DNA of 64,000 nt, taken from contig LR990049.1 of the NCBI GenBank assembly GCA_905147135.1, positions 14,649,428 to 14,713,427 on the forward strand, written 5' to 3'. This document shows, in pieces, positions 22,171-33,965 of the stretch. The DNA comes from Blastobasis lacticolella. Lineage: Eukaryota > Arthropoda > Insecta > Lepidoptera > Blastobasidae. Each line of letters begins with the position of its first letter. The stretch's first letter is position 1. Under the pieces are notes generated by a model that worked only from the letters and a program-made list of their open reading frames with translations, was not told where the DNA came from and did no database searches. Made by a program: the position numbers and the translations under genes.

Positions 22171-24575
22171 ACACGGTGAAGTGGGACGTGCTGTATAGTC
22201 AAATGCAAAATAAGCAGTTTAAAACTATATTTTGCAATAAGTTTTCATTGATAGTCGGCGATTAGGAAGAGCGTGGAATTTCGTCTAGAGAAAGATCTAA
22301 ACAAATTGTGTCATCCATTGTTGCAAGAAGCTTAATTTTATGACGAAGATATCTACCAACTTTGTGTTTTGTTTAATTACCATAACGTAATAGAAGGGAA
22401 TTAATTTAGATTAACTAACATGCATAAAACACAAATATAAGCCGCATAAACTGTAAGGACGGCTGTGTTACTTAACTTTATTATGCTATTAGCTATGTTA
22501 ATAACGTAGGTAGGTTGTCTCGAGACAGGCGGTCGACAAAAAACGGTCCGATCTGATTGTAAGGTTTAGTCTGTGGCGCCGAAAACCTGACGACAAAATG
22601 CATCAGGACACTCGGTGATTAGGTGGCGACAGGCTCTATTACGTCAGACGTGATATGATAATATACCGGAGACGCATTTGCAGTAAAAAACGACAACGTT
22701 ATTATCAAGGGCTCGTCTATCTTCGTTGTCCGGGATGACAGTTTACTTTGATGTGTTTTTGAAGTTCCGGTTACAAATGGGATGGCACAGGAAACGCCAA
22801 TATGCCATAGAATTTCAATCAAGTATTTAATGTTTATTGCTTTACTGTTGCTTAAAGACAAGCTATATCGGTACCTTACCTACATTTAAAAGTAAAATAT
22901 AATAATAGTGAGTTTTAAGCATACTAGTTTGGTGGTTAGTATTAAACATTTTTTGCATTTTTCTTTGATGAAAGAAGTTTGATACAAAGGGCTTTCCTTC
23001 ATAATTAATTTGTTGTGTGTACGATGACACGGAATGTGTAGAAGACATTTTCCTGTTTATACGAGGCATATACTTATAAAAAGTATTAACCCTTTTAGCA
23101 AACCACTAAACCGAGGAATCGCAAATTGCATCACTATAAAAATTAAACTTAACCCTTTTTAAGTAACCGCTAAACATGAAATGGCAATTTCCGCGGTATA
23201 AATACCTTGAATTCTTTACACTATCATCGGGCCTAACGAGCCATCGTTCCCAGAAGGCCTGAATGACAGCATGGATCGCAACCACCGGAGAGCCATCACA
23301 ATCAGAACCGCTAATCACCGCAATAACTTACAAGAAAGTTTTAATAAATATTGGAAGCAACATGTTGGACATGATACTGATGATCAAAACTTGTAAGAAA
23401 ATGAAGAAAAATATGGGAAAACTTTGTTTAGTATGCAAATAGTTCGAAATATTGTTGAAATAAATATTCGTACGATCTTCACGAAACTTTCTGCCTCGTT
23501 CGCGCACTATGGAACAAGTTTCGGGGGCCTATTCTCGAGCTGCGACCTACCGAATTTGAATATCGTATAAAAAAAATCTTATAGTCAAACTTCGGGGGGT
23601 CAAACGTCTGGGGGGACAGCTTCTTTCAGCCAATTCAACTAGTCCAACGATGCACCAGATACCCTGTCTGTAGCTCTAGCTACAAAGGAAAATATTCTGC
23701 AACTGGTAATGCACTTCAGCTCTTGTCTTGTATTGAGGTACTCATAGGAAAACCGTAATTAAAGGAAAAACATTTCATTTTGAAATGAAGCCTCCAGTAT
23801 CAGGTATACCTTGATGCTGACTCCTGACCCCGGGCAGTGAGGCTGTGGGCCGGATGAGGAGACATCCAAGCAGAAGACGCAACCGCTCATTTGTCAGAAA
23901 CAAACAAATTAAGATCAAATTGCCATACACGGTTCCTGTGAATCGTCGATACCCATTTTAAAAGGAAAACCGTACGTTTCAAATGTGTGGTTCTCGATAT
24001 AAGGGGAGATAACTGATAAACAGTTTTTATAAAAATTTGTTTGTTATTCTTGGTCTTCCTGTGAATTATTTTTAGATTCGGCACGACAGTGTCAAGTAGG
24101 TACCTAAGCTAAACTCATAAAGTTAATGAACTTTATGGCTAAAAAGAAACTTTTATTTTAAAGCAAGAATACGAGAAATAGGGTTAATTTACACAACGAT
24201 TATGTGAGAATTTTTCCAAATACATATGTTAATGATCGGCTTTTCTGATGTTTAACATCGATATGCTAATTGTCGATGCAAATATTGAGGTTAAGCTTAT
24301 TGCGTTTTAAAATTAATTAGGTTTGAGTGAACACCTACTTTATAATTATTAAAAACTTTTGATAGCTGTCTTTTGTTAGTAGAGCCGACGGGAGCAACCG
24401 CTTATGATTATTTTCAGTTTATTACACACATGGAATTAAAGACAGTCTTTACGATACGATACGAAGCGATAGCTTGACGTCCTAGGACTTTCACACCCTA
24501 GGATGCCGAAGACGAACTCCAGGTCATCGCGCGCTAGAGCATAACCGGGTCTGACGCCGAGATGCTGGTGATGAA
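22171..24575. other. Non-coding sequence, nothing firm
   Basis: Over 2 kb of AT-rich DNA. 23080-23180 has two imperfect copies of an AACCCTTTT-AAACC/GTAACCGCTAAAC pattern. No coding frame, RNA gene or known element was recognised. Confidence 0.4.
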
Positions 24576-24800
24576 TTTTTTTTTTTTTTTTTTTTTTATG
24601 TCATACGGTAGGCAAACAGGCAAGCGGGCCACCTGATGGAAAGTGGTCACCACGGCCTATAGACATTAGCAACACCAAGAGTATCGCTAATGCGTTGCCC
24701 ACCTCTATAACACGTTGCTCTGGCAGCAAAAAGCAAATGCCACTCCACTGCCAAAGCCACGGTTCCCCAAATCCCCACCCCATGGAGCACTGGAAACCTT
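24576..24800 (-). mobile_element. Non-LTR retrotransposon 3' UTR with poly-A tail
   Basis: A run of 22 T (24576-24597) followed by GGCAAACAGGCAAGCGGGCC, ACCTGATGGAAAGTGGTCACC and AATGCGTTGCCC is the minus-strand 3' end of a non-LTR element. The same blocks occur at 45990-46120. The poly-T is the element's poly-A tail. No clear coding remains. Confidence 0.65.
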
Positions 24801-25110
24801 ACTCACCGGCAAAAACACAATACTATTTAAAAGAGTATTATTTAGCTGCGATATTCTGTAAGGTGGAGGTACTTCCCCAGTCGGGCGGCTCCAATTCGAA
24901 CGAGATACCCTGCTATGCCCTACCTCTCTTAATGAATGTCTTAGACCACTAAAAATGGGCAGTAGCGTTTTCCGTTTGGTGCTGCTGCGCCCACTATCGG
25001 CGGATTGTGGGTCTTATTTTTTCATCACCTTTTAGGGAACCATTTCCATAGAATTTCACTGAATTTTCGCTCCGTACGAGCCGATTCCGATGCAGTGGAC
25101 GAGCAGCCTT
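24801..25110. other. Non-coding sequence, nothing recognised
   Basis: May include more of the minus-strand retroposon, but no coding match is visible. Confidence 0.35.
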
Positions 25111-25210
25111 GTTTATTAAAAAATTAAATCGTCCATAGGCTGCGATGACTCTTTACCATCAGGCAAGCCGTAAGCTTGTTAGCCACCTTAGTGGTATAAA
25201 AATTAATAAA
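25111..25210 (+). mobile_element. Jockey/CR1-type 3' UTR fragment
   Basis: CGTCCATAGGCTGCGATGAC, TTACCATCAGGCAAGCCGTA and TTGTTAGCCACCTTAGTGG match the 3' ends at 17573-17602, 28690-28760 (minus) and 52994-53045. This is a 3' tail only. Confidence 0.65.
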
Positions 25211-26330
25211 ATAAAATTCTATCATGCCTACAAAAGGGAGACGTGAGATATGTTAAAGAAATATAATAAGATCTCTACTTACCCGTATAATGTCTATCCG
25301 TGACTTAACCGAAAAGTGATCGATCGGTTTCATTTTTAACCTCCGACGAGAAAAGAGGTGTGTTGGAAGTTTGACGTGTATCTGTTGATCAGGGTGTCTG
25401 TCTGTGTCATCGTAGCTCGTGTCAAGAAGCCAAGACAAGAAGTTTTTGTCTGGTTTTTATTCTATATTTATGGATCTGTGGGTATTTTGTTGTGAAGATA
25501 TATGTATTTTTTTTATTTATAGGTGATGTTTTTCTGTGCACTACCTGTCTGTTGTTATAATCCTGTGCTTCTTTCCATACCAAGGTTGTCTGGAAGATAT
25601 CACATTAGTGATAAGACCGCCCTTTGTACTATCTACCACATTTTTTGTATCTGTACTTGTGTTCTATGGTGTGCAATAAAGAGTTTTGTATTGTATTGTA
25701 TTGTATATGTATACTTGGTCGGGGTTTTCCAACGTACCTATGTACGTTTCCGAGATAAAAAATAAATTGTCATTTAGGGAAGGTAAACGAACAAGTTACG
25801 GCGACGTTGATGGTGCCAACCTTTGCTCGCTAATAAGAATGGAAGCGTACCTCCCATTGCTATTAGCTTATTTTTTGACTTCTAAAATTTTTGCAGGGAT
25901 ATTCTTCCCATTTTGGAATCAAATATTCAACCCATCCAGTTAGGTTTTGGCAGCAAGGGTGGCTGTGAAGCAGTCAATATTTGGTATCTTGACGACCGGA
26001 CCCTGGGAGGAGAAACTAGCACCATTCTACAAGATTGGCCAGCGACCATGATACAATTAGACGCCATTTACTTACATTACAACATTTAAATTTATTACAA
26101 ATCTAATGTCTAAATGTATGATTAAACTTTAATCTCTGAAAAGTAAAAAAAAAATCAAGAATAAAAAAAAAATTTCAATACTAAAGTTACATATATAGGT
26201 GTCTATGTAGGTAGAAATATTATCTAATACGTAGGTAGGCCAACATAGTAGTCCATAAATAACAGAATGTGTGAAGATAGCGATAAAATCAGCTTTAATT
26301 GTGCCAGGGCTTGTTGATGTTATTAACATG
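25211..26330. other. Non-coding, including a retroposon-like tail
   Basis: 25660-25705 has GTGTGCAATAAAGAGTTTTG followed by TATTGTATTGTATTGTAT, a polyadenylation-like signal plus ATTGT repeat typical of a plus-strand LINE 3' end. A partner in the opposite direction lies at 56945-56975. The rest is AT-rich with nothing recognised. Confidence 0.45.
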
Positions 26331-27229
26331 GCGTGCGGTCCGCAACGCTGAATCAAAGTCATCTGAGCGGGCGGCGGGCGCGGGCTCGCAAAATTCGGCA
26401 GCCATCGCGCACGCGCGGCAGGCGTGCTGCACCTCGGGTTTGCTTTTTATTTATGCCTTGATATTGTATGGTGTTACAATGTTTCGTTTTCAGGTTGGCG
26501 CGGTTAATGGAATGTTTGCAGAGTGATGGCGGAATAGCAAATGTAGGCTATTTAATGTAGTACTATAATCCTCTAGGACATAATTAGCTGCTGAATTTAC
26601 CTACCTACTCAGCTAGATATAAAATATTATTTACTATTGAGTTTCTCAGTTCACAGAGGGATCTCTAATAATCTCACAAAATGACATTGATGGCCGACAT
26701 TAAAGTGAGTTTTACTGCATACGTGCGGTTAATTGTTCCCATTATGGCTTATTTACACAACATGTATAAATTATCATTACTTTGTTTCGTGTATACAAAG
26801 TATGCGTTTAACATATAGACACCCATTAACATTTAAACGTGAGTAATGCCGCGCTAGCGAGGCACTGCGCCCGCGACACCGGCCCGGCCGACCTTTAGCC
26901 TGCACATAAATCTACTTGAATATGCGATTATCGGATTTTTAAGCCCACACCGCATTGGCTGGGACGTGGGCTTGGATTAGTGGCCCCAGAACACTAGACG
27001 TACCAGCCACCAACATATCAGACTCGCTTATATTTATTATTTGTTTAGCGACCCGATCACAGTGATTAACATAAACAACGTGACCATGGGATCGATAAGC
27101 TTGACCGAGAATTGTGTTGGATCTATTTCTACTTACTAAACACACATTACTCGTTTTAATTGCTTAATATTGGATATAATTAAGTTATAGGTTAATTTGG
27201 TACTAGCTGGAGATCCAATAAATTTCCAA
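26331..27229. other. Non-coding with two small GC-rich patches
   Basis: GC-rich patches at 26335-26445 and 26845-26900 lie in AT-rich DNA. No coding frame. Possible regulatory elements. Confidence 0.35.
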
Positions 27230-27740
27230 TTATGCCGTTGCCTTCCCATTCCGACTGGCGATCGTATCGTATATCACAGCGGTAAATAACGCTCCGATTG
27301 TCCGGCGAGCGCAAAGGACCGCCGCGTAAGACGGGGAGATAGCGTCGATACCAATCTGGGCGTTATCAATCCGTACGGGTCGCGGAGGCTGACGCGTGTC
27401 AATCAGAGCCGTCGGGCGGTCGCGCGGGCCGCTCAGCGCGCGGCTCGGCCGGCGCGGGCCGCGAGACGGCGCCCCTGCCACGTGGGTGGGCGCTGTGTGT
27501 GGCCGCGCGCTGGGTGGCCGCTGCCGCGCGCACGCATGCACACACCCGCGCGCACCAACACAGCCGCGCGGTGCAAATAAACACAATAATCAACTAGCGA
27601 TACTTTACTCCGTCACCGGATAGAGCAATCGCTCGGGGAGATTATTGCGGGGCGAGCGGCGAGTGACACGCGCCGCGCCCGCGACGCCCGCGCGGCGACG
27701 CGAGTGCCGCCAACCCGGCTTCTCACGCTAGTTTCACAGG
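27230..27740. promoter_or_regulatory. CpG-rich island, candidate promoter or enhancer
   Basis: One of the strongest CpG-rich blocks in the window. It has an E-box joined to a GC box (CACGTGGGTGGGCG, 27479-27492) and GCTGGGTGGCC nearby. This resembles the 741-1290 island, which also has CACGTG and TGGGTGGGCG. The 118-codon minus frame and 75-codon plus frame are Arg/Ala/Pro-rich and overlap, so neither is called. Confidence 0.4.
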
Positions 27741-28675
27741 CCGACTTTAGGCATCAATAAAAAATCTATCAACGGTCTCTAAAATCAATTTAGACATTGA
27801 CAATAAATACATAAATGTCGTCACGGGGTGCCAAAGTGCCAATCGGCTCCCGGCACCATACCTGTACCTTTCCATGATTGGTTTTTGTTTAATTTTAAAT
27901 ATGAATGAAAGCGCAACATTTCAACAAATACAAGTTTGGAACTTGTATCCAACTACAAACTAGTTCCAAATATGAAAGAAATTTCCAAAAATAGGATACA
28001 GAGTCGTACCCTATATGATCAGGGCTACAACGGAAACGACCGGCAGAACCAGACCACGTCCGACCATGCCCATGACAACATACTATTCATGCAGTAAACC
28101 TCAATTACCATAAATTATTCGTTATCGAGTTTACTAAGTGACTACAATGTTGATTGGTATAAAAATGGGACCCACTCGCCATATTTACCGCCCACCGCTG
28201 ATTTATGACTTAATATTCGCTCGCTACAACCGTAAACGCGGTTCTAGATCGTCTTAGTTAACATTTGCATATAAAATTGGGTGTAGAGAATTGAATTGGG
28301 CTGCCGCTATAGGTCGCACAACTACAAACGAAGATTACTTATTAAGTGCTACTGCACTAGTACTACTAACTGCTACTAAAAGGCCGAATTGTACGGCGTT
28401 TCGCAGACCGCCAACACGCCGGTGACTAATATTCGGTGGTAACAGGAACAATGCCACCTCGAGCCGCATTTGTCTTACAGCCAAACTTCGCCGCTCTCAT
28501 TGTATTGCAAATCCAACATTTTTATGCAGCCATTGTTTGAAACGGTGTGTTTTATTACCCGGTAGCCGCTTGCCACCAGTTAGTGAAGCGCTCGATCTGA
28601 TACAGAGACCAGTGGGGGCCAACATTGAGGATAACGTAGAAATTGAGTGAGTACCAAGATATGCCATCTTGAAAT
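27741..28675. other. Non-coding, moderately conserved-looking sequence
   Basis: No supported frame. 27840-27880 is GC-richer, and 28160-28270 has homeodomain-like and GATT-type strings. A short stem (TTTGGAACTTGTAT/TTCCAAAT area) lies at 27930-27975. Function not assigned. Confidence 0.35.
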
Positions 28676-28890
28676 TATTATTATTTTATACCACCAATGT
28701 GGCAAATAAGCTTACGGCCTGCCTGATGGTAAGCAATCACCGCAGCCTATGGACGTTTGCAATACCAGAGGCATCACCCACGCGTTGCCGACCCCGTAAA
28801 AACCTTTTAACCCCTTTCTTGAAGAACTCCATGTTGTACTCTCCAGGGAAAACCACGAACAGAATACATTTCTGGTTTAGGGCATGGTGA
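28676..28890 (-). mobile_element. Jockey/CR1-type retrotransposon C-terminus and 3' UTR
   Basis: The minus strand reads EYNMEFFKKGVKRFLRGRQR followed by VGDASGIANVHRLR, the typical C-terminal end of this non-LTR polyprotein. The 3' UTR then has TGCGGTGATTGCTTACCATC and GGCAGGCCGTAAGC, and ends in ATAAAATAATAATAA. It is a truncated but little-decayed relative of 16506-17610. Confidence 0.8.
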
Positions 28891-29220
28891 TAACTAAACG
28901 AAATCGAAATTAAAATTTTTGTTTTATCACTAAACTTTAAGCACATTTTAAAGAAATAATGACCATCGATTTCGAATTTAGATACTTACCGCTCAATCTG
29001 CCGACATCCAAATATTAAACTCTCTACTGGGTGGCTTTCGTCACTCACATTATCATCATGTCTAATTCAGTAACCGGATATTCCTGACCGTATCACAGTA
29101 ATGTCACATTGTTCCTGCTACGAATTCATTTGATGACGATGAGTTTTCAGTACACTGGTTATTGTAACACATCCCAGTGGACACGTGTACAGACGAACTA
29201 AGGTAGGTACATGTTTACTA
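28891..29220. other. Non-coding sequence, nothing recognised
   Basis: AT-rich with no supported feature. Confidence 0.4.
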
Positions 29221-29765
29221 AATTATATTGGTTATTATTCGCGTTGGCGTAGCGAGGTTGACCAAGATCTTCCGCTGGGAACCCTTAGTTTGGATGAACC
29301 ACAGAAAACTCAGCTATCTTCATGGTAAGAGCGAATTTTTCTCTATAGGATGAACACTCTTGGGGCCGATTGTCACCCCGTGACGGTATTTTTTTAAATC
29401 ATCATCGTCAGACTGCCGGTCATATACATGAAGCTAAAACTTTATAAAGCAAGACTCCGAAAGACATATTGTGTCGACTATTACCAGTGGGACGAGGCGA
29501 GGGGAATGATTATGATTTATTTTGGGTGGTTCTGTAGACATGGTAGCGGTCGGTAGACATGGCATGGGCGGAGATATACATGAAGTTGGGATCGCTTGCT
29601 ATGTCGGCCAGCTTGAAGTCCCGACCTCAATCCAATTGAGCATGTCTCTGATGTCCTAAAAAGACGTCTAAGATCGTGCTACAGCAATCCACAAAACATC
29701 AGGGAGTTAAAAAGGTTCATTGCTGAAGAGTAGGAACATATTCCTCAAAGTATATTTTAAGTAAA
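29221..29765 (+). pseudogene. Tc1-like transposase remnant
   Basis: The plus strand carries broken transposase pieces. WRSEVDQDLPLGTLSLDEP (about 29260-29300) is followed by a region ending in MIMIYFGWF (29500-29535), the position of the family's GGGSVMVWGG motif. Then SPDLNPIEHVSDVLKRRLR and NIRELKRFIAEE-EHIPQSI follow (29615-29757). The SPDLNPIEH motif holds the second/third catalytic region of DD34E Tc1/mariner transposases. Stops and shifts mean it is inactive. Terminal inverted repeats were not found. An intact copy would cut and paste DNA at TA sites. Confidence 0.85.
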
Positions 29766-30545
29766 TAAATAAAACGTCGCAAGCGTTCAAGCTGCTCCTA
29801 TCTGCACATATCTACTTTTTCTCTAAATGCATTGAATGCAGTCTCTAAGGAATGCAACACGTAAATATAACTAAAATTTGAACTTGTAGGGAATGTTTAT
29901 CCATTTATTTTTAGGTACATTCATTATCTCGGTTTTATATACATTAATTATCTCAACAATTCACTATTATGCATGGCATACAAAAGTAATCACGATACAA
30001 AACTTGTTGTCCAAAATAAAGCCTTCCTGGCTTCGGCATAAACGCGGCCTGCGCAGTAGCCAGCGCAGTAACGGCGTGATAAACCCGGAGCCGGCCGGAG
30101 CGCTGGCGGCTGCGTGCTGGGCCCCTTATTGGGTCTTTCGTCAAGCTCCATTAGTGGCAGTAAACCCACGTGTAGGCTATACTTAATATCCGTGCTGACG
30201 GTGCACTCACGATTCGCAACTGGGTAACCAGGGTAACCGTAACCAGGTCCTGGTGATATGGGCGACGCGATAACCGATTGTAGGACTCTACTCCGTACTA
30301 CCTACTACTACTTGAGTAAGTACATAATGTATGTTGGAGTGAATGCGTTTTGTAAGGCTATGATAAGATATATTTTATCCGACTTCGGTGTAATTAGGTA
30401 AAAACGGTAAATAGAAAGTGGACTCGTGCGTTTGGATTTAATGTCGGGGTGCGCAAGTTGAGTCGACAGATTTGATAGACAAACTGTCACTTCGATTACT
30501 GCCACGTTTTATTAGCTCGCTTTCTTGGTTACTTCCTTGTAAGTA
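29766..30545. other. Non-coding with a small GC-rich patch
   Basis: GC-rich at about 30040-30130; the rest is AT-rich. The 97-codon plus frame at 29893-30186 is hydrophobic and then Arg/Ala-rich, without a recognised family, and is not called. Confidence 0.4.
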
Positions 30546-30546
30546 C

Positions 30547-31218
30547 CTATATTGTGTAGAAATTGTAATCGATTTAATTTGTAAGGAAATCGTTCAAATA
30601 TACTTCTAATATTGATTTCAAATATCTCGCTATTTTAGACTTGAGCCCATTTAGCATGACGACCTTCCAAAATTTCTCCCTACACATGGTCGTTGGCTTG
30701 ACAAGCGTGAAAGTGAGTGGCCGCCATTAGCTATGCGACGCATAGTGCTGATTGCCACTCAAGGGCGCGGATTATATCAAGCGTCGGCGACGCACGTTGC
30801 GTCGGCGACGCAACTTGCGTTATGCTGTCAACTCAAAATTGTATGAACTTCTAATGCGCGCGCCGACGCAACCTGCGTTTTACCTGCGTCGCCGACGCAA
30901 CCTGCGTTATCGACGCAGCCTGCGTCGGCGACGCATCTTTCGTTAAGCTGTCAACTCAAAATTGTATGATTTTCAAATGCGCGCGCCGACGCAGGTAAAA
31001 CGCAGGTTGCGTCGGAGACGCAGGTAAAACGCAGGTTGTGTCAAGAATTCTAAGGCCGGGCACAGACCTACCGGTCAGGGCCGGGCCGGGCCAGACCTGC
31101 CGATCAGGGCCGGGCCGGGTTTAACGTGAAGGCCATATTATTTTCATCGACAATGTACTAGCCGTCACACACTTATAGACGCCCGGAGAGCGCACCCGGT
31201 CAAAACTTTCAACCGTCC
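30547..31218. repeat. 672-bp tandem duplication, unit 1
   Basis: This unit is followed immediately by an almost identical copy (31219-31890); every position read matches at an offset of 672 except one base (TTTAATTTG here, TTTAATTAG there). It contains about 220 bp of flank, the left tip of the fold-back complex (from 30764), four GCGTCGnCGACGC motifs, two copies of a GCTGTCAACTCAAAATTGTA block spaced 124 bp apart (30824, 30948), and GGCCGGGCACAGACC-type GC-rich repeats. The 64-codon Arg-rich frame inside is a translation of the repeat. Confidence 0.9.
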
Positions 31219-31890
31219 CTATATTGTGTAGAAATTGTAATCGATTTAATTAGTAAGGAAATCGTTCAAATATACTTCTAATATTGATTTCAAATATCTC
31301 GCTATTTTAGACTTGAGCCCATTTAGCATGACGACCTTCCAAAATTTCTCCCTACACATGGTCGTTGGCTTGACAAGCGTGAAAGTGAGTGGCCGCCATT
31401 AGCTATGCGACGCATAGTGCTGATTGCCACTCAAGGGCGCGGATTATATCAAGCGTCGGCGACGCACGTTGCGTCGGCGACGCAACTTGCGTTATGCTGT
31501 CAACTCAAAATTGTATGAACTTCTAATGCGCGCGCCGACGCAACCTGCGTTTTACCTGCGTCGCCGACGCAACCTGCGTTATCGACGCAGCCTGCGTCGG
31601 CGACGCATCTTTCGTTAAGCTGTCAACTCAAAATTGTATGATTTTCAAATGCGCGCGCCGACGCAGGTAAAACGCAGGTTGCGTCGGAGACGCAGGTAAA
31701 ACGCAGGTTGTGTCAAGAATTCTAAGGCCGGGCACAGACCTACCGGTCAGGGCCGGGCCGGGCCAGACCTGCCGATCAGGGCCGGGCCGGGTTTAACGTG
31801 AAGGCCATATTATTTTCATCGACAATGTACTAGCCGTCACACACTTATAGACGCCCGGAGAGCGCACCCGGTCAAAACTTTCAACCGTCC
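31219..31890. repeat. 672-bp tandem duplication, unit 2
   Basis: Near-perfect copy of 30547-31218. Because it also duplicates flank outside the fold-back tip, it arose after the element was in place. Either a very recent duplication or a mis-joined pair of haplotypes in the assembly. Confidence 0.9.
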
Positions 31891-32224
31891 TGAAAGAGGC
31901 GAGGCTTGCATATAATCTTCTTATAATCGGCATATACAGACCGTAAGCTTTCCGGGCCGGGCCCATCGGGGCGGATCTGTAATAAAATTATCAAAGAGAT
32001 TGGTATACCTGGGAAAGGTATATTCCTCTATGGTTGACCCTGAGTCCATTACTTTGGCAGGGCAAAAATTCCTATGTTGAAATATAAAAAATAAGGATTA
32101 TCACAACCGTAATCTCAAAGACGTTGCGTGGCAAGAAGTAAATAGATATGTTGATGTGAAGTTTAAATGTTAGATGAAGACGAGAAAAACATACGCATCA
32201 GTCTACTGCCATCAGTCTTCGTGA
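31891..32224. other. Interior of fold-back complex, nothing coding
   Basis: CCGGGCCGGGCCCATCGGGGC near 31950-31970 resembles GC-rich pieces in the duplication. No coding frame. Confidence 0.4.
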
Positions 32225-32880
32225 ATACATGAATTGGACCCGGGTCAAGTTGGCTCTGTTTAGCCTGAGGCTTGAACTGGGTCCAGCCCCAAGGTGACTC
32301 TTTCTATTCGGAAACTATTGGTCCTAGAACTCTAGTCCCTAAAGATATATGATAGTACTCGACGAATTCTACATTTCGAATGACAGTTTTAAATTTAACG
32401 TCTCTCTTACAAAACGTAGATTTCGACGAGTACCTAATATCATTTCTCTATAGAAACTATTCTTCTAGGACCTATGGTTCTCAAGTTATAACAGTTTTCA
32501 ATTTGCAACAGTTACTTTAAATATATATCTCGACGAGTGATACAATTCTTTTTAGAGACTAGTGTTCTAGGACCAATAGAATCAGAGTTATAACGGCTTT
32601 AAGTTTAACAGCCGTCATTCGAAATGTAGATCTGGACGAGTAGGTACAGTAGTTCAGTAGACTGATACTGCCTACCATCTTTCCCTTTTTTGTAGGTTTT
32701 CAGCGCCAAACAGTAAGGCGATGCACATTAATTCGTCATCCATTTCTACCCGTTAACCTTTCCCGGCAAGCGCTTGATAACGACTGAGAAAATTTTAAGA
32801 ATGTCCGGCCCGGTAGGTGTGCCGGTTGGGCCCGTCCCTGACCTTTTCCATAGGTCTGTGCCCGCACTAAAGCAGGGCTT
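32225..32880. repeat. Left-hand ~100-bp repeat array of the fold-back complex
   Basis: Units such as GAAACTATTGGTCCTAGAAC, GATAGTACTCGACGA, TCTACATTTCGAATGACAG appear first inverted and then direct (from 32400), as in the right-hand array at 36800-37495. The palindrome GACAGCTGTC is degraded here (GACAGTTTTA, ACAGCCGTC). 32790-32870 has GTCCGGCCCGGTAGGTGTGC and AGGTCTGTGCCCGCAC, an inverted match to GGGCACAGACCTACCGGTC in the 672-bp unit. Confidence 0.65.
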
Positions 32881-33084
32881 TTATGTCAACAAAACAAGGA
32901 GTTTATATACTGCAAAATAAGTTTGGATAGAGACTGGGAGACTGGATATCACAAGATATATCCATAGAGTTATATACCTCGTATAGTAACTCTATGGGCT
33001 ATCCATAATAGACCCTGACCCCACACAGGCGTGGGCGATGCGGTCGCGTACTATTGGACTGAATGCGCCCGCGTACAGACGTTT
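32881..33084. other. Interior of complex, nothing recognised
   Basis: AT-rich with a short TATATCCATAGAGTTATATA/TATAGTAACTCTATGG inverted pattern near 32955-33005. No gene. Confidence 0.4.
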
Positions 33085-33845
33085 ATTTATTCATTTATTT
33101 AACTGTTTATTGTACACAATAATGATATAATAATAATGATAATAAATATTCGTGGACAAATTCACACAGCGCCATCTAGCCCCAAACTAAGCAAAGCTTG
33201 TACTATGGGTGCTAGATAACTGATATACTACTTAAATACTTTTTAAATACATACTTATTATATATAGAACACCCAGACCCGTAACAGCAATTAAAATGCA
33301 TCATTTCAATTTCTGCCCGGCCGGGAATCGAACCCGGGACCTCTTGTGTGGCAGACCGGCATGTTGACCATTGAACCACTCAGGTCGTCAAACATAATAG
33401 GTCGTATACAGATAAATATAATAGAACAAAAGACACAACAGGCCTACAGAAGAGAGATGTTAGACTAAAGTATCGCAGATACGACGTGCACAATAATTGA
33501 ATATTTAAATACATAAATATATTATATTATAATATATAGGTATATAAAGCTAATATAAACATATTATTAAAACAAGCGATATAAAATACATAAATATATA
33601 AGTTATGGACTAGACAGGGAAAGATAATATTCCTTGACTCTCTTTTTAAATATAGACAGTGACTGACTGTCACGCACATTATGTGGCAGTGAGTTCCATA
33701 GTCTCGCTGCATGGACAGTAAAGGAATAGGAGAAGAAATCGGAATGATGGATAGGGATAGATAACAATGATTTTACATTGGACCGACAAGGCTTGTCTTG
33801 GGCCCGGGAGAAGTGGAAGGAGTTGCGGAGACATGACGTTCATCA
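33085..33845 (-). mobile_element. Non-LTR retrotransposon 3' part, interrupted by a SINE
   Basis: On the minus strand, 33800-33620 reads SFTVHAARLWNSLPHNVRDS then LSIFKKRVKEY, the typical C-terminal end of a jockey/CR1/L2-like reverse transcriptase, followed by a 3' region. At 33400-33440 and 33095-33127 its 3' UTR (AATATAATAGAACAAAAGAC; GTTTATTGTACACAATAATG) is split by the family B SINE at 33128-33390. An uninterrupted copy of the same tail lies at 47340-47406. Confidence 0.75.
33128..33390 (-). mobile_element. tRNA-derived SINE, family B, near complete
   Basis: On the minus strand the head begins TGACGACCTGAGTGGTTCAATGG (A-box region) and has a B box GGTTCGATTCC (33321-33331), then CGGCCGGGCAGAAATTG. 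The body contains CCATAGTACAAGCTTTGC and TTAGTTTGGGGCTAGATGG, and ends in AATATTTATTATC. Related copies lie at 13099-13200, 34683-34905 (plus) and 39975-40221. It sits inside a LINE tail with TATA-type duplication at the junctions. This is not a functional tRNA gene: the tRNA-like part is fused to a conserved body. Confidence 0.8.
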
Positions 33846-33965
33846 TATCAGCCAAAAGACACCCATGTTGAGCATATGCCGCCTTCCGAGATCTCCACAA
33901 CATCCTGTCCTGTGCTTCCGCATCCGGTTGGCAGCTATCGCCCTCAGATTTATAGTTAGCAGTCG
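33846..33965 (-). mobile_element. RTE-clade 3' end fragment
   Basis: CATATCAGCCAAAAGACACCC, GCATATGCCGCCTTCCGAGATC and CTGTGCTTCCGCATCCGG are the reverse complement of the RTE 3' end seen at 11335-11924. It adjoins the LINE fragment on its left. Confidence 0.7.

Noticed and set aside
27230..27586. 118-codon minus-strand ORF in the 27-kb island
   Set aside because: Arg/Ala/Pro-rich translation typical of GC-rich non-coding DNA.
30752..31618. Two identical 64-codon Arg-rich ORFs
   Set aside because: Translation of the GCGTCGGCGACGC repeat array in each 672-bp unit, not a gene pair.
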